Shown here: one piece after another, positions 45,930 through 55,701 of the stretch
Layout of the letters: each line of letters opens with the position of its first letter
Position numbering within the stretch: the stretch's first letter is position 1
NCBI RefSeq assembly: GCF_030362795.1
Contig: NZ_JAUCBM010000001.1
Span: 1 to 64,000, forward strand
DNA length: 64,000 bases
Source of the DNA: Pseudochrobactrum kiredjianiae
Lineage (GTDB): Bacteria > Pseudomonadota > Alphaproteobacteria > Rhizobiales > Rhizobiaceae
Direction of reading: 5' to 3'
The notes under the pieces: model-generated
What the model saw: the letters and a program-made list of their open reading frames with translations, nothing else
Told to the model about the DNA's origin: nothing
Databases searched by the model: none
Position numbers and translations under genes: made by a program

Positions 45930-46475
45930 TTATTTCGGCGCATCCATGACACGGCCGACATAAGGCAGCTGGCGGAAAGAATGCGCAACGTCCATGCCGT
46001 AACCGACAACGAAATAATCAGGGCATTCAAAAGCGGTGAAATCCGCATAGAGATCAAGCTTGCGGTGTCCCGGCTTGTCCAGCAGCACAGCAATGCTGAC
46101 ACTACGTGCGCCGCGTGACATCATCAGTTCACGCACGAAACTCAGGGTTTTGCCGGATTCAAGAATATCATCAATCAGCAGAATGTCGCGGCCTTCAACT
46201 TCACTGTCTATATCGCGAACCAAACGGATGTCACCACCCTTCGTACCTGCACCATAGCTGGATACAGTGATGAATTCCACATCCGGCTCAACACCGGCAT
46301 CATGCATGGCACGGATCAAATCCGCTGCAAAAATAAATGAGCCTTTGAGAATAGAAACCGCCAGCGGCCGCTCCAGCTTACGCTCAGCAATTTTTTGTGC
46401 CAGTTCACGATTGCGCTCTGCAATCTGCTCTGCACTGAAAAGAACTTCAATATTTCTGCCACCTACGTCAGGCAT
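45930..46475 (-). CDS. hpt: Hypoxanthine phosphoribosyltransferase
   Basis: A 181-residue purine salvage enzyme that makes IMP (and possibly GMP) from PRPP. The PRPP loop is ILLIDDILESGKTLSF, with the N-terminal LSILKGSFIFAADL-type element and late VVGYGMDVAHSFRQLPYVG. The start at 46475 follows GGAG; the longer frame to 46502 lacks a site. Single gene with its own terminator and a palindromic repeat just upstream. Confidence 0.93.
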   Translation of the reverse strand: MPDVGGRNIEVLFSAEQIAERNRELAQKIAERKLERPLAVSILKGSFIFAADLIRAMHDAGVEPDVEFITVSSYGAGTKGGDIRLVRDIDSEVEGRDILLIDDILESGKTLSFVRELMMSRGARSVSIAVLLDKPGHRKLDLYADFTAFECPDYFVVGYGMDVAHSFRQLPYVGRVMDAPK

Positions 46476-46518
46476 AAACACGTCTCCGGTCTTTATCCGC
46501 ATTATGAATTTACATTAC

Positions 46519-46562
46519 GCAGTTTCGAACGGAAAACCGGTTTCCACTTTTCCTGAAACTGC
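46519..46562. repeat. Palindromic repeat fragment (copy H)
   Basis: GCAGTTTC and GAAACTGC enclose GGAAAA/TTTTCC around CCGGTTTCCAC, similar to the CCGAAAACCGGTTCCCACTTTTCGG hairpin of copy A with altered but still complementary arms. The remainder of 46503-46838, the divergent hpt/ftsE region, has a GCCCTT...AAGGGC hairpin near 46611 and presumed promoters. Confidence 0.65.
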
Positions 46563-46838
46563 TTGAACCGAAATAGCTCCGGCAAGAAAAAAGTAGCTGT
46601 TACAGCACTACGCCCTTGGCTGAAAGGGCAGTTTTACATTATTTACCTTTGTTATGCATCAAATCTGCGTTTTTGATGGTTATACACAAGCGGCATCAAG
46701 AGAACGCGACGAAAAATTTCTGTTCTTTTTTCAACCTCAAAATGCCAAACTTGCGTGCAGATTAACGCGAGATTAACCACATCAGTCAATGGTCGGCAAT
46801 CATAAGACGCAGAGCAAAAATAATCGGGAAACTGGATA

Positions 46839-47498
46839 GTGATTCGTTTTGAAAATGTAGGATTACGCTACGGTATGGGATCGGAAATCCTGCGGGATGT
46901 TTCCTTTCATATTCCGCCGCGCTCCTTTCAGTTTCTCACCGGCCCGTCCGGCGCCGGTAAAACATCGCTGATGCGCCTGCTTTTCATGGCACTGAAACCG
47001 ACACGTGGCCTGATTAGCATATTCGGCAAAGATATCTCCACGATGGAGCGCAGTGAAATTCCGCTGCTGCGCCGCCGTATCGGCATCGTCTTTCAGGATT
47101 TTCGCCTGCTCGACCACATGACCACCTATGAAAATGTCGCGCTGCCTCTGCGCGTTCGTGGCAAGGAAGAAGCCACCTACCGCCATGAAGTGCAGGAGTT
47201 GATGCAATGGGTCGGACTGGGTGATCGTATGCATGTCCTGCCACCGGTGCTGTCCGGCGGGGAAAAGCAACGTGCAGCGATTGCACGCGCACTCATCGAT
47301 CAGCCGGAAATTTTGCTGGCAGATGAGCCGACGGGTAACGTCGACCCGCCACTGGCACGCCGTCTGCTGCGTTTGTTTGCCGAGCTTAACCGCTCCGGCA
47401 CCGCCGTTATCATTGCCACCCACGACCTGACTCTGATGGATCAGGTTGATGCACGCCGCATGATCCTCGATCAGGGAAGGCTTGATATTTATGGCTGA
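46839..47498 (+). CDS. ftsE: Cell division ATP-binding protein FtsE
   Basis: A 219-residue ABC ATPase. Walker A GPSGAGKTSLMRLLFMAL, signature LSGGEKQRAAIARALIDQ and Walker B LLADEPTGNVD identify FtsE. With FtsX it forms the membrane complex that activates peptidoglycan hydrolases at the septum. A possible alternative start is downstream; GTG is used here (MIRFENVGLRYG). It overlaps ftsX by eight bases (ATGGCTGA). Confidence 0.95.
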   Translation: MIRFENVGLRYGMGSEILRDVSFHIPPRSFQFLTGPSGAGKTSLMRLLFMALKPTRGLISIFGKDISTMERSEIPLLRRRIGIVFQDFRLLDHMTTYENVALPLRVRGKEEATYRHEVQELMQWVGLGDRMHVLPPVLSGGEKQRAAIARALIDQPEILLADEPTGNVDPPLARRLLRLFAELNRSGTAVIIATHDLTLMDQVDARRMILDQGRLDIYG

Positions 47499-48486
47499 CC
47501 TGCGCGCAACGATTGATCATTATCACGGGATTTTTCTGGAACTGCTCGGCAAGCGCAAACGTGAAAAGCGCGGACCAACGCCGATTGTGCCGCCGGTCAG
47601 TGTTTCCGGCACTACGTTGATTACGGTGATCGCGATTATGACTTTTCTCGCATGTCTCACGATTGGCGGGGTTAGTCTGGTGCGTGCGTCTGCTGCCCAA
47701 TGGCAGAGCCAGATTTCACGTGAAGCAACAATTCAGATCCGTCCTGTAGATGGTCAGGATATGGAAGCGGCTCTTGCACAAGCAGGGCAAATAGCATCCG
47801 GTTTTGCCGGTGTAACAGGCACCGCTATTGTTGACCGCGCAGCCACTGCCCGTCTGCTGGAGCCGTGGCTTGGCACTGGGCTGGATATTGACGAATTACC
47901 GGTGCCGCGCCTTGTGGTTGTGACCATTGACGAGCAAAACCCGCCGGACTTTGAAACCCTGCGCTCAGAACTGCAAAAGAATATTCCGAGTGCCAGTTTT
48001 GATGATCATCGCACTTGGGTGGATCGTCTGGTCTCTATGGCGCATACAACCGTGCTGATTGGTATGGGTGTGTTGTTTCTGATGCTGTCTGCCACCGTAT
48101 TGACAGTTATTTTCGCCACCCGTGGCGCTATGGCCGGTAACAGCCATATTATTGAAGTGCTGCATTTTATCGGTGCAGAAGCCCGCTTTGTCGCCCGCGA
48201 ATTTGAATGGCATTTCTTTCGCACGGCGCTCAAAGGCGCATGTTTCGGTGGTGCTGCGGCCTTGCTGGTGTTTCTGATTATCTCATGGTGGACGTCACGC
48301 AATCTGGCGACACCGGAAGGCGATCAGGCAGCAGCTTTGTTTGGCAGTTTCTCCATCAACCGCGAAGGCTATATCGGCATTGCAGCTACGATCATTATTG
48401 TCAGCATTCTTACAATGCTAACAAGCCGCCTCACGGTTATCCGGCAGCTTAAAGACATGGACAGTATCAGTGGCAGTAAAGATTAG
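47491..48486 (+). CDS. ftsX: Cell division protein FtsX
   Basis: A 331-residue inner-membrane partner of FtsE with four helices (about 50-70, 190-215, 250-275, 300-320) and a periplasmic loop between helix 1 and 2. The start at 47491 overlaps the ftsE stop, so translation is coupled. Alphaproteobacterial FtsX is divergent at the sequence level, so the name rests strongly on the pairing with FtsE. Confidence 0.92.
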   Translation: MADLRATIDHYHGIFLELLGKRKREKRGPTPIVPPVSVSGTTLITVIAIMTFLACLTIGGVSLVRASAAQWQSQISREATIQIRPVDGQDMEAALAQAGQIASGFAGVTGTAIVDRAATARLLEPWLGTGLDIDELPVPRLVVVTIDEQNPPDFETLRSELQKNIPSASFDDHRTWVDRLVSMAHTTVLIGMGVLFLMLSATVLTVIFATRGAMAGNSHIIEVLHFIGAEARFVAREFEWHFFRTALKGACFGGAAALLVFLIISWWTSRNLATPEGDQAAALFGSFSINREGYIGIAATIIIVSILTMLTSRLTVIRQLKDMDSISGSKD

Positions 48487-48517
48487 GCATGCCTTGAAAA
48501 GGCGACAAAGCAAAAGA

Positions 48518-48554
48518 TTAGAGTACCATCTGATAAAATCAGAATGTACTCTAA
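48518..48554. repeat. Palindrome between ftsX and ydcF
   Basis: TTAGAGTAC...TCTGAT and ATCAGA...GTACTCTAA form a 9-bp plus 6-bp stem with a CA/AT mismatch and an AAA loop. It shares the TTAGAG/CTCTAA ends of the larger repeat family. Confidence 0.65.
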
Positions 48555-48619
48555 AAGACTGATTTGCGCCGGTTATGCTAAACTGCGCTGACACGAAGAT
48601 ATAAACAGGCCAAACGGCA

Positions 48620-49345
48620 ATGCACGTGCAACACAACGCTTCTGATCCTGCAGACCACATCCTACAGGATGCTGCACAACCGGCCGTCACTGCCGGTCAG
48701 AATGCCCGTGACCAGCGTTCAGATAACAGTGTCATCCGGCATTGGCTGAAACGTCTGCGCCGCCGTATTCCGCCCGTTGCTGTCGTGTTGTTCTCCCTGA
48801 TTGTGGCTCTGGGCATCGGTTTTGTTATTTTCAGCGAGCATATCAGTAATCTCGAAACACCGGTTTCAGATCAGAAGGCCGATGCGATTATTGTCCTTAC
48901 CGGCGGTAAGGCGCGTATTGAAGTCGCCCTAGAACTGCTGGCTGAAAAACGCGGCGAACGTCTGCTGATCAGCGGCGTGCACCCCTCGACAAAACGCGAA
49001 GCTCTTCAGCGGATCACTGGTGCGGATGCTGCTCTTTTTGCCTGCTGTGTTGATCTCGACCGCTCTGCCCTGAATACGATCGGCAATGCGGTTGAGAGTG
49101 CCAAATGGATCAGGCAGCATAATTATAAGCGCATTTTCATTGTGACCAATAATTACCATATGCCACGCTCTATACTGGAATTATCGCGCCATATTCCAGA
49201 TGTCGAGCTGATCCCCTATCCGGTGATTAACAGCGATCTGAAAAATAATTGGATGCATCAGGGCGATACACTGCGCGTACTTTTTACGGAATATATCAAA
49301 TATACCGGCGCGCTTGCCCATATCAGCCTTGGTCAGGGCAGTTAA
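48620..49345 (+). CDS. YdcF/ElyC family protein (DUF218)
   Basis: A 241-residue membrane-anchored protein: a 50-residue basic cytoplasmic tail, one helix (about 54-75), then a DUF218 domain with DAIIVLTGGKARIEVALELL and IFIVTNNYHMPRSILEL, the SanA/YdcF/ElyC pattern. ElyC in E. coli affects peptidoglycan/lipid II metabolism. Its place after ftsEX and before plsC suggests a role in envelope biogenesis. Confidence 0.88.
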   Translation: MHVQHNASDPADHILQDAAQPAVTAGQNARDQRSDNSVIRHWLKRLRRRIPPVAVVLFSLIVALGIGFVIFSEHISNLETPVSDQKADAIIVLTGGKARIEVALELLAEKRGERLLISGVHPSTKREALQRITGADAALFACCVDLDRSALNTIGNAVESAKWIRQHNYKRIFIVTNNYHMPRSILELSRHIPDVELIPYPVINSDLKNNWMHQGDTLRVLFTEYIKYTGALAHISLGQGS

Positions 49346-49475
49346 AATCAAGGCGCAGGCTCACACCGTGCATGTCCGGAATTGATAAGCGCCCGGTTTT
49401 CTTCTATTTGAAGAACCGCTCCGTTTAAAACGGAACCATTTTACCTCATGCACGTATAAAAGGCTGATACAAGAT

Positions 49476-50306
49476 ATGCTCATAGCCATCCGGTCAGTGC
49501 TGTTTAATCTGGCATTCTATATCAGCCTGATCATCCAGATGATTCTGTTTCTTCCGCTCACATTGCTGTTGCCGCGCAAAAAGGCATGGATTGTTCCTAA
49601 ATTCTGGGCGCGCTCCAATCTTTTTCTGCAGAAATATATTGTCGGCACCGATTTTGTAGTCGAAGGCACAGAAAACTTGCCGGAAGGTGCCTATATTTGC
49701 GCGCCGAAACATCAGTCTTTCTGGGATGTCTATGCATTTTTATCTTACATACCCGATCCGGTTTATATTCTTAAACGCGATCTGATGCGTATTCCGCTGT
49801 TTGGCTGGTATCTGAAAAAGATGAAAATGATTCCGGTTGACCGCGGCACAGGGATTAAAGCTCTGCATTCCATTTCCGGCGGCACACAAGAGGCTATCGC
49901 AGATGGTCGCCAGATCATGATTTATCCGGAAGGGACGCGTCGCGCCCCCGGTGCGCCGCCTGCCTATAAATATGGTGTGGTGCATCTCTATATGAATCTG
50001 GGTCTGCCGGTTGTGCCTATTGCTCATAATGCCGGTCTGTACTGGCCGCGCCGCAAATTCATGCGCTATCCCGGCACTGTTCGTTGCCGTATTCTGCCGC
50101 CGATTGAACCGGGTCTGGACAAAGACACATTTCTGAAGCGCCTGATGGAAGCCACAGAAACCGCTTGTGATGAGTTTCTCGTACAGGCCTCACAGGATAA
50201 AAATCCGCCGCCAATGCCGGCGACAGCCAAAACGCGTCTTGCTGAATTAAAGGCACAGGGTGCAAAGGCAGCAGATGCCGTGACGGACACCGCGCCCAAA
50301 GCCTGA
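49476..50306 (+). CDS. plsC: 1-acyl-sn-glycerol-3-phosphate acyltransferase
   Basis: A 276-residue membrane acyltransferase that makes phosphatidic acid. An N-terminal helix is followed by the catalytic H-x4-D in PKHQSFWDVYAF, and the substrate motif MIYPEGTRRAPGAPPAYK. The C-terminal Ala/Pro/Lys-rich tail is longer than in E. coli PlsC. The neighbourhood (ftsEX, ydcF, then ppa) is typical of Rhizobiales. Confidence 0.92.
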   Translation: MLIAIRSVLFNLAFYISLIIQMILFLPLTLLLPRKKAWIVPKFWARSNLFLQKYIVGTDFVVEGTENLPEGAYICAPKHQSFWDVYAFLSYIPDPVYILKRDLMRIPLFGWYLKKMKMIPVDRGTGIKALHSISGGTQEAIADGRQIMIYPEGTRRAPGAPPAYKYGVVHLYMNLGLPVVPIAHNAGLYWPRRKFMRYPGTVRCRILPPIEPGLDKDTFLKRLMEATETACDEFLVQASQDKNPPPMPATAKTRLAELKAQGAKAADAVTDTAPKA

Positions 50307-50419
50307 TAGCGCCGCCCGATTTTACGGACATGACAATAAGCCGCTTTATATGAAATTGCGTTTTTGTTGCACGGTTCCACGAAAACCGATATCAGAACGC
50401 CAAATGAAAGGACACGCCC

Positions 50420-50953
50420 ATGAATATTGATGCCATTTCCATCGGCTCCAACCCTCCTGAAGACGTTAACGTCATCATCGAAGTACCGGTCGGCGGACAC
50501 CCGATTAAATATGAGATGGACAAAAATGCCGGCGCTTTGATCGTCGACCGTTTTCTCTACACACCAATGACCTATCCGGGCAATTACGGTTTCGTACCGC
50601 ACACATTGTCGGAAGATGGTGATCCGATTGACGTTCTGGTTTGCAATACCCGTCCGCTGATCCCTGGCTGCGTGATCAATGTTCGCCCGATCGGCGTTCT
50701 GGTTATGGAAGACAATGCCGGTAAAGACGAAAAAATCATTGCCGTTCCATCACCAAAGCTGACCCGTCGTTATGAAAAAGTTCATAACTACACTGATCTG
50801 CCGGAAATCACTTTGCAGCAGATTGCTCATTTCTTTGAACATTACAAAGATCTGGAGCCAGGCAAATGGGTGAAAATCGGCGATTGGGGCGATGAAGATT
50901 ACGCACGTAAATTCATCGTTGAAGCGATCGAACGCGCTAAAAACGCCAAATAA
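50420..50953 (+). CDS. ppa: Inorganic pyrophosphatase
   Basis: A 177-residue family I soluble pyrophosphatase that hydrolyses PPi released by biosynthesis. It has [21 protein letters not shown], the [22 protein letters not shown] signature with metal-binding Asp residues, and the C-terminal [22 protein letters not shown] precedes the start by about seven bases. A weak GGCC hairpin (50960-50985) and a repeat follow. Confidence 0.96.
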   Translation: MNIDAISIGSNPPEDVNVIIEVPVGGHPIKYEMDKNAGALIVDRFLYTPMTYPGNYGFVPHTLSEDGDPIDVLVCNTRPLIPGCVINVRPIGVLVMEDNAGKDEKIIAVPSPKLTRRYEKVHNYTDLPEITLQQIAHFFEHYKDLEPGKWVKIGDWGDEDYARKFIVEAIERAKNAK

Positions 50954-50995
50954 TTGCTATATGGCCTGTCTCCCAAGAGGCCATATTATAGCAGC

Positions 50996-51100
50996 TAGAG
51001 CATAATTCCTTAAACCTGGATCAGTTTAAGGTGAAATTATGCTCTCATTTTAAAGTGTTAGAGCGAGTTTTGTGTGCCAAGTATGGCACACGGCGCTCTA
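50996..51100. repeat. Bipartite palindromic repeat (copy J)
   Basis: TAGAGCATAATTCCTTAAAC pairs with GTTTAAGGTGAAATTATGCTC; a second hairpin runs from TAGAGCG (51059) via GTGTGCCA/TGGCACAC to CGCTCTA (51100). The repeat at 60079-60184 is the inverted, about 90% identical copy. Confidence 0.85.
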
Positions 51101-51102
51101 AT

Positions 51103-51132
51103 AAAAAAAACCCGCTTTTCAGCGGGTTTTTT
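51103..51132. terminator. Terminator beside yggT
   Basis: AAAAACCCGCT and AGCGGGTTTTTT form a stem around TTTC, directly after repeat J and six bases from the yggT stop; A- and T-runs on both sides allow bidirectional use. Confidence 0.8.
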
Positions 51133-51137
51133 ATTGC

Positions 51138-51431
51138 TTAGCTCAGTAGTATCGGCGCCAGTGTATTCCACATAAACTGACGAATGAAAAAGATCGCCAG
51201 CAGCAGCACAATCGGCGAAATATCAATACCGCCAAGATCCGGCAGAATTTTACGGATCGGGCGCAATGCCGGCTCTGTCACCTTGTAGAGAAATTCACCG
51301 ATTGAGGCGACAAAGCGGTTACGGGAATTGACCACGTTAAAAGCATACAGCCAGGAAAACACCGCACTGGCAATGATGATCCAGGTATAAATATCCAGCG
51401 CCAGATCAACGGTGCGCAAAACTGCGAGCAT
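51138..51431 (-). CDS. YggT family membrane protein
   Basis: A 97-residue protein with two hydrophobic segments (about residues 8-28 and 70-90), including [21 protein letters not shown] and [24 protein letters not shown]. This is the YggT family, linked to envelope or osmotic functions. It stands alone with a bidirectional terminator. Confidence 0.9.
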   Translation of the reverse strand: MLAVLRTVDLALDIYTWIIIASAVFSWLYAFNVVNSRNRFVASIGEFLYKVTEPALRPIRKILPDLGGIDISPIVLLLAIFFIRQFMWNTLAPILLS

Positions 51432-51570
51432 AAATGTCTCCTACTCAATCGGATTGTTCAGTGCAGCCAATGCTACACAGGGTGAGACACATTTAAACAG
51501 CGACAATGTCATTCACAAGATCACTGACCGGAAAAAGTCAGTCCGCATGTCTGTAAATCCGGTAATTTTC

Positions 51571-52158
51571 TTAAAGTCTAGCAGGCGGAAGCAATTGTAA
51601 AACCGCTTCCAGCAACTCATCGCGAATATCCATTACCTGCAAATGACGCACTGTATTAATAACATAATCGCAGTTCGGCCCTGCCTGACCATGAGCATGA
51701 CCAACCAATGCGGCCATTGCCTGTGCAGTTAATCCCCCCGCATATTGCACATGCAACGGGTCTGCCACGTAAACCAGCGCCTCAATCTGACGGCCATCTG
51801 CGAGTTCTACCGGCAAATATTTCTCCAGATAAACACCACTGACCTGCTCGCGTTCGCGCAAATAATCCAGTACCGGTGCTTTATGACCGGCAGAAACACG
51901 AAATGCCTGCCCGTGACAGAAGCCACCGCTATTCAATCCCAGTACCAGCCCCGGCAATTCCGGCGTCCCGCGATAGACATGGGAATAGATGCAGAGCGAA
52001 CGGCTGAAACCGTGCAGCAATGCCGGAAGATTCTCCGCACTGTCAAAACCCGGTCGCCACATCAGGGAACCATAGCCAAAGACCCACAGATCTGAACTGC
52101 TGTCAGTCAGTTTATCGCGGGGCATAATATCTGGGTGTAAACTCTGCTCTGAAGCCAT
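51571..52158 (-). CDS. chaC: Gamma-glutamylcyclotransferase (ChaC-like)
   Basis: A 195-residue glutathione-degrading cyclotransferase. The signature VFGYGSLMWRPGFDSAE is at residues 25-41 and the catalytic Glu lies in LREREQVSGVYLEKYLPVEL. It releases 5-oxoproline from glutathione. Monocistronic; the 242-base gap to DUF2125 holds divergent promoters. Confidence 0.9.
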   Translation of the reverse strand: MASEQSLHPDIMPRDKLTDSSSDLWVFGYGSLMWRPGFDSAENLPALLHGFSRSLCIYSHVYRGTPELPGLVLGLNSGGFCHGQAFRVSAGHKAPVLDYLREREQVSGVYLEKYLPVELADGRQIEALVYVADPLHVQYAGGLTAQAMAALVGHAHGQAGPNCDYVINTVRHLQVMDIRDELLEAVLQLLPPARL

Positions 52159-52421
52159 TCGTTTGCTTTTGCTTGTCAGTTAGAATTCATATATTGCATA
52201 GTCAACTTTAAGATACAGTTTACACTTTGTATGCTGTATTTCCCAACAGGCTGCGTTTTTCAGACAGTTCTTTATATAGAAAAATGCACCTCAATAAGAC
52301 ATTTATATAAAAAACAATGCCGGATGATCCAGTATCAGCGCGGAATTGTGATGAAACATGATTATAAAAGAGTTCTTCTGCCCTGTCAGCAGAGCGCCCT
52401 TTGAAATCCGAGAGGCATGGT

Positions 52422-53438
52422 ATGGTAGCTAAATCGCGTCCATCCCCGCAAAGCTCAAAGCGCATGACAAAGGGCATTCTCATTGTCCTGTCTATTGTCG
52501 CTTTATACAGTGCGGGCTGGTTCTATCTGGCATCATTGGCAAAAGACCGCGTCAGTGCGGAGCTGGCTAAGATATCGGGACAGGAAAACACTCTGAAATG
52601 CCATTCGCTTTCAGCGCGCGGCTATCCGTTTTCGATGTATATCAGTTGCTCCGGTTTCAACTACCGCGATCAGGACCAGACACTGAATGCAGCAACCAGT
52701 GCGGTTGATGTAGGCGCGTCCATCTTCTCCTTCCGCACCGTTAAGACACAACTCACAGGTCCTGCGGCCGTTGCCTTATCCGGTGCCGATCCGGTCAAAG
52801 CAGACTGGAGCAAGCTATACGCTTCAGCGCATACGGACGGGCGTACAGCTCAAAACATCAATCTCAGCGCGGAGAACCTACGCCTGCAAAGCATTAAAGC
52901 AGAGAATGAAGTTGACGCTCCGGCCGTGTCTTTGCTTGAGCTGCAATTCGAACTGAACAGCCTTGAAGAGCCGCTGAAGCTTAAAATGACATTTGACGAT
53001 CTGCGCCTGACCGGTAAGACGCCGCTGGCGGCGCTACCGGAACTGGACGGCCTGATCGATATCAGCTCTCCGGAAAGTCTGGCTTCATTCAAAGAGCCGG
53101 ATGAAAATGGCAGCGTATTGCGCGGCAAATCCCTGCAACTCAACCAGATGCTGTTTTTGCTTCCTTCAGGCGCTAGCCTCAGCATCAATGGTCCTTTGAC
53201 AGTTGATGCTGAAGGGCTGACCAATGCCGACCTGAAAATCCGCCTGACCAATACTGCTGCGCTCGGTCAGACTTTACAGGCCGCCTTCCCCGATCAGGCC
53301 AAGAACATTAACACCGTGATTTTTGCTCTTGGCTCCATGCCCAAAGATGACACCGGTGCCACCATTGTTCCGGTTTTGATTAAAGAAGGCAAAATCAGCG
53401 CGGGCTTTATCCCGCTGGGCCGATTACCACGGCTTTAA
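52422..53438 (+). CDS. DUF2125 domain protein
   Basis: A 338-residue protein with an N-terminal helix (about residues 16-38, GILIVLSIVALYSAGWFYLA) and a periplasmic DUF2125 domain, marked by EDNTLKCHSLSARGYPFSMY-type text (LKCHSLSARGYPFSMYISC). The domain is common in Rhizobiales; function unknown. The start at 52422 follows GAGAGG; the TTG frame at 52401 lacks a site. Confidence 0.86.
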   Translation: MVAKSRPSPQSSKRMTKGILIVLSIVALYSAGWFYLASLAKDRVSAELAKISGQENTLKCHSLSARGYPFSMYISCSGFNYRDQDQTLNAATSAVDVGASIFSFRTVKTQLTGPAAVALSGADPVKADWSKLYASAHTDGRTAQNINLSAENLRLQSIKAENEVDAPAVSLLELQFELNSLEEPLKLKMTFDDLRLTGKTPLAALPELDGLIDISSPESLASFKEPDENGSVLRGKSLQLNQMLFLLPSGASLSINGPLTVDAEGLTNADLKIRLTNTAALGQTLQAAFPDQAKNINTVIFALGSMPKDDTGATIVPVLIKEGKISAGFIPLGRLPRL

Positions 53439-53441
53439 TAC

Positions 53442-53470
53442 AAAAAAACCCGCCGAAATGGCGGGTTTTT
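53442..53470 (+). terminator. DUF2125 gene terminator
   Basis: AAAAACCCGCC and GGCGGGTTTTT form an 11-bp stem around GAAAT, four bases after the stop. Confidence 0.85.
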
Positions 53471-53490
53471 CATTTTCATGTAGTGCAATA

Positions 53491-53637
53491 CAAAATCTGA
53501 ATCAAAAAGCGATAGACCGCAGCGAAAATGGTAATTTCGAGAACCGGAGCGCAGTGTACTTAAATGTACATGAGCACCGGAAGCGCAGAAATTGCCATTT
53601 GCAGCCAGGTATAGCGTCTTTTAGATCAGATTTTAGG
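53491..53637. repeat. Long imperfect palindrome with internal direct repeat
   Basis: The outer arms AAAATCTGA...AAAA...CG (from 53491) mirror the right side (to 53637), with inner AAATGGTAATTTC (53526-53538) against GAAATTGCCATTT (53588-53600) and TGTAC...GTACA at the centre (53555-53570). Superimposed is a direct repeat of GAG(A/C)ACCGGAGCGCAG. It sits between convergent DUF2125 and tyrC. Not identified with a named element. Confidence 0.7.
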
Positions 53638-53654
53638 CTTGCTTGCAGCCTCGC

Positions 53655-54587
53655 TTATTTTGTTGGCTTGCTTGCAGCTTCACGGCCAAAGTTCGGTGCA
53701 TCCACTTCCTGACCGGCATCAATAATACCACGCCGGATGGCACGGGTACGTGTAAACAGGTCAAACAAGGCATCACCGTCACTCCAGCGGATTGCCCGCT
53801 GCAATGATGCCAGATCTTCCGAGAAACGTCCCAGCATTTCCAAAATAGCATCCTTGTTATGCAAACAGACGTCGCGCCACATTGTCGGGTCAGATGCCGC
53901 CAAACGGGTAAAATCACGGAAACCGGAAGCGGAATATTTAATCACTTCCGATTCAGTGACCTTCTCCAGATCATTGGCAGTACCGACAATATTGTAAGCA
54001 ATGATATGCGGCAGATGCGAAACGATCGCCAGCACCAGATCATGATGCTGCGGATCCATCTGATCTGTCTTCGAGCCGCAAGCTTCCCAGAACGCATTGA
54101 GCTTTGCCAGCTCGTTCGTATCTGTATCCGGCAAAGGTGTGAGAATACACCAGCGATTGATGAACAGATCGGCAAAGCCTGCATCAGGCCCTGAATATTC
54201 CGTACCGGCAATCGGGTGTCCCGGAATGAAATGTACATATTCAGGCAGTTCCGGCTGCATCTGAGCAATGACCGAACCCTTGGTAGAGCCCACATCAGTG
54301 ACAATCGCACCGGCTTTCAGACTACTGGCAATCTGGCTTGCAACCAGACCGGATGATCCGACAGGCACGGAAACGATTACCAAATCGGCATCACGAACAA
54401 CTTCAGCATTATCCGTGGTGTAGCTGTCGCCCAATCCCAGTTCTTCCGCGCGTTTCAGCGTTTCCGGACTGCGTGTGGCAATAGCAATATGACCAGCCAG
54501 ACCCTCACGGCGAATGACACGAGCCAGTGACGAACCGATCAGACCAATACCAATCAGCGCAATTTTATTAAAATGAATATCAGACAT
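53655..54587 (-). CDS. tyrC: Cyclohexadienyl/prephenate dehydrogenase
   Basis: A 310-residue NAD-dependent enzyme of tyrosine synthesis. The Rossmann motif GIGLIGSSLARVIRREG is at residues 11-27, the catalytic His region HFIPGHPIAGTEYSGPD, and SHLPHIIAYNIVGTA is a family block. It follows hisC after one base on the same strand, a pairing that couples transamination with arogenate/prephenate oxidation. A 14-bp direct repeat straddles its stop codon. Confidence 0.93.
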   Translation of the reverse strand: MSDIHFNKIALIGIGLIGSSLARVIRREGLAGHIAIATRSPETLKRAEELGLGDSYTTDNAEVVRDADLVIVSVPVGSSGLVASQIASSLKAGAIVTDVGSTKGSVIAQMQPELPEYVHFIPGHPIAGTEYSGPDAGFADLFINRWCILTPLPDTDTNELAKLNAFWEACGSKTDQMDPQHHDLVLAIVSHLPHIIAYNIVGTANDLEKVTESEVIKYSASGFRDFTRLAASDPTMWRDVCLHNKDAILEMLGRFSEDLASLQRAIRWSDGDALFDLFTRTRAIRRGIIDAGQEVDAPNFGREAASKPTK

Positions 54588-54588
54588 A

Positions 54589-55701
54589 TCAGGACTTCAA
54601 AAATTCTGTAAGAGCGGCAATCACGCCGCGATTGGCTTCCTCCGAGCCGATGCTCATCCGCAGGGCTTCGGGGAAACCATAGGATGTGACACGACGCAGA
54701 ATATATCCTTTGGACTGCAAATACTCGTCCGCTTTGGCAGCAGACTTGTTCTGCGTGTCAGGAAAATGTACCAGCAGGAAGTTGGTGACCGATGGTGTCA
54801 CCTTCAAACCGAGTTTGGTGAACTCGTCTGTCAGCCACTGCGCCCATTCAGCATTGTAAGCGCAAGCCTTCTGCACATGGTCGCGGTCACGGATGGCCGC
54901 ACTACCGGCAGCAATCGCCGCACTATTCATGTTGAAAGGTCCGCGAATACGGTTCACCGCATCCGTGACATGCGCGGGCGCATACATCCAGCCAATGCGC
55001 AGAGCAGGCAATCCGTGGATCTTCGAGAAAGTGCGGGTCATCACCACATTATCGCTCGCTGAGACCAGCGCTACACCGGCTTCATAATCGTTTTTACGCA
55101 CATATTCCGCATAGGCGGCATCCAGCACCAGCAGAACATGCGGCGGCAGACCGGCATGCAGGCGCTTCACTTCCTCAAACGGCACATAAGTACCGGTCGG
55201 ATTGCCCGGATTGGTGATGAAAACAACTTTGGTCTTGTCTGTAACCGCAGCAAGGACTGCATCAACATCAATCACCGTGTCATTTTCTTTCACGATAACC
55301 GGTTTTGCACCCGCAGCCAGTGTCTGAATTTTATAAACCAGAAAACCGTGATCGGTGAAAATCGCCTCATCCCCCGGCGCCAGATAGGTCTGGCACAACA
55401 GGCCGAGCAGCTCATCCGAGCCGTTGCCACAGAGAATATTTTCAATATTCAGGCCTTGCGTTTCCGCAATCGCCTGACGCAAGGCCATGACTTCACCGTC
55501 CGGATAAGAGCTTAGATAATGATCGGTTGCACGATAGGCTTCAACAGCATGCGGGCTTGCACCCAGCGGGCTTTCATTGGCAGACAACTTGTGAATCTTG
55601 GCAACACCCTGAACAGTGGCTTTACCAGGAACATAAGCAGCAATATCCATGACGCCGGCTTTAGGTGTCGGGCGTTGAGCTTTCGCGAAATCGTTCATCA
55701 T
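54589..55701 (-). CDS. hisC: Histidinol-phosphate/aromatic aminotransferase
   Basis: A 370-residue class I/II PLP aminotransferase. It begins [20 protein letters not shown] near residue 37 and has the PLP lysine in [17 protein letters not shown] (about residue 230). It can act on histidinol phosphate and, from its tyrC linkage, on aromatic substrates as well. It is directly upstream of tyrC and divergent from metX across 309 bases. Confidence 0.92.
   Translation of the reverse strand: MMNDFAKAQRPTPKAGVMDIAAYVPGKATVQGVAKIHKLSANESPLGASPHAVEAYRATDHYLSSYPDGEVMALRQAIAETQGLNIENILCGNGSDELLGLLCQTYLAPGDEAIFTDHGFLVYKIQTLAAGAKPVIVKENDTVIDVDAVLAAVTDKTKVVFITNPGNPTGTYVPFEEVKRLHAGLPPHVLLVLDAAYAEYVRKNDYEAGVALVSASDNVVMTRTFSKIHGLPALRIGWMYAPAHVTDAVNRIRGPFNMNSAAIAAGSAAIRDRDHVQKACAYNAEWAQWLTDEFTKLGLKVTPSVTNFLLVHFPDTQNKSAAKADEYLQSKGYILRRVTSYGFPEALRMSIGSEEANRGVIAALTEFLKS

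Noticed and set aside
46839-46841. ATG start for ftsE
   Set aside because: The first codon is GTG; a downstream ATG would remove the first strand of the ABC fold, so GTG is kept.
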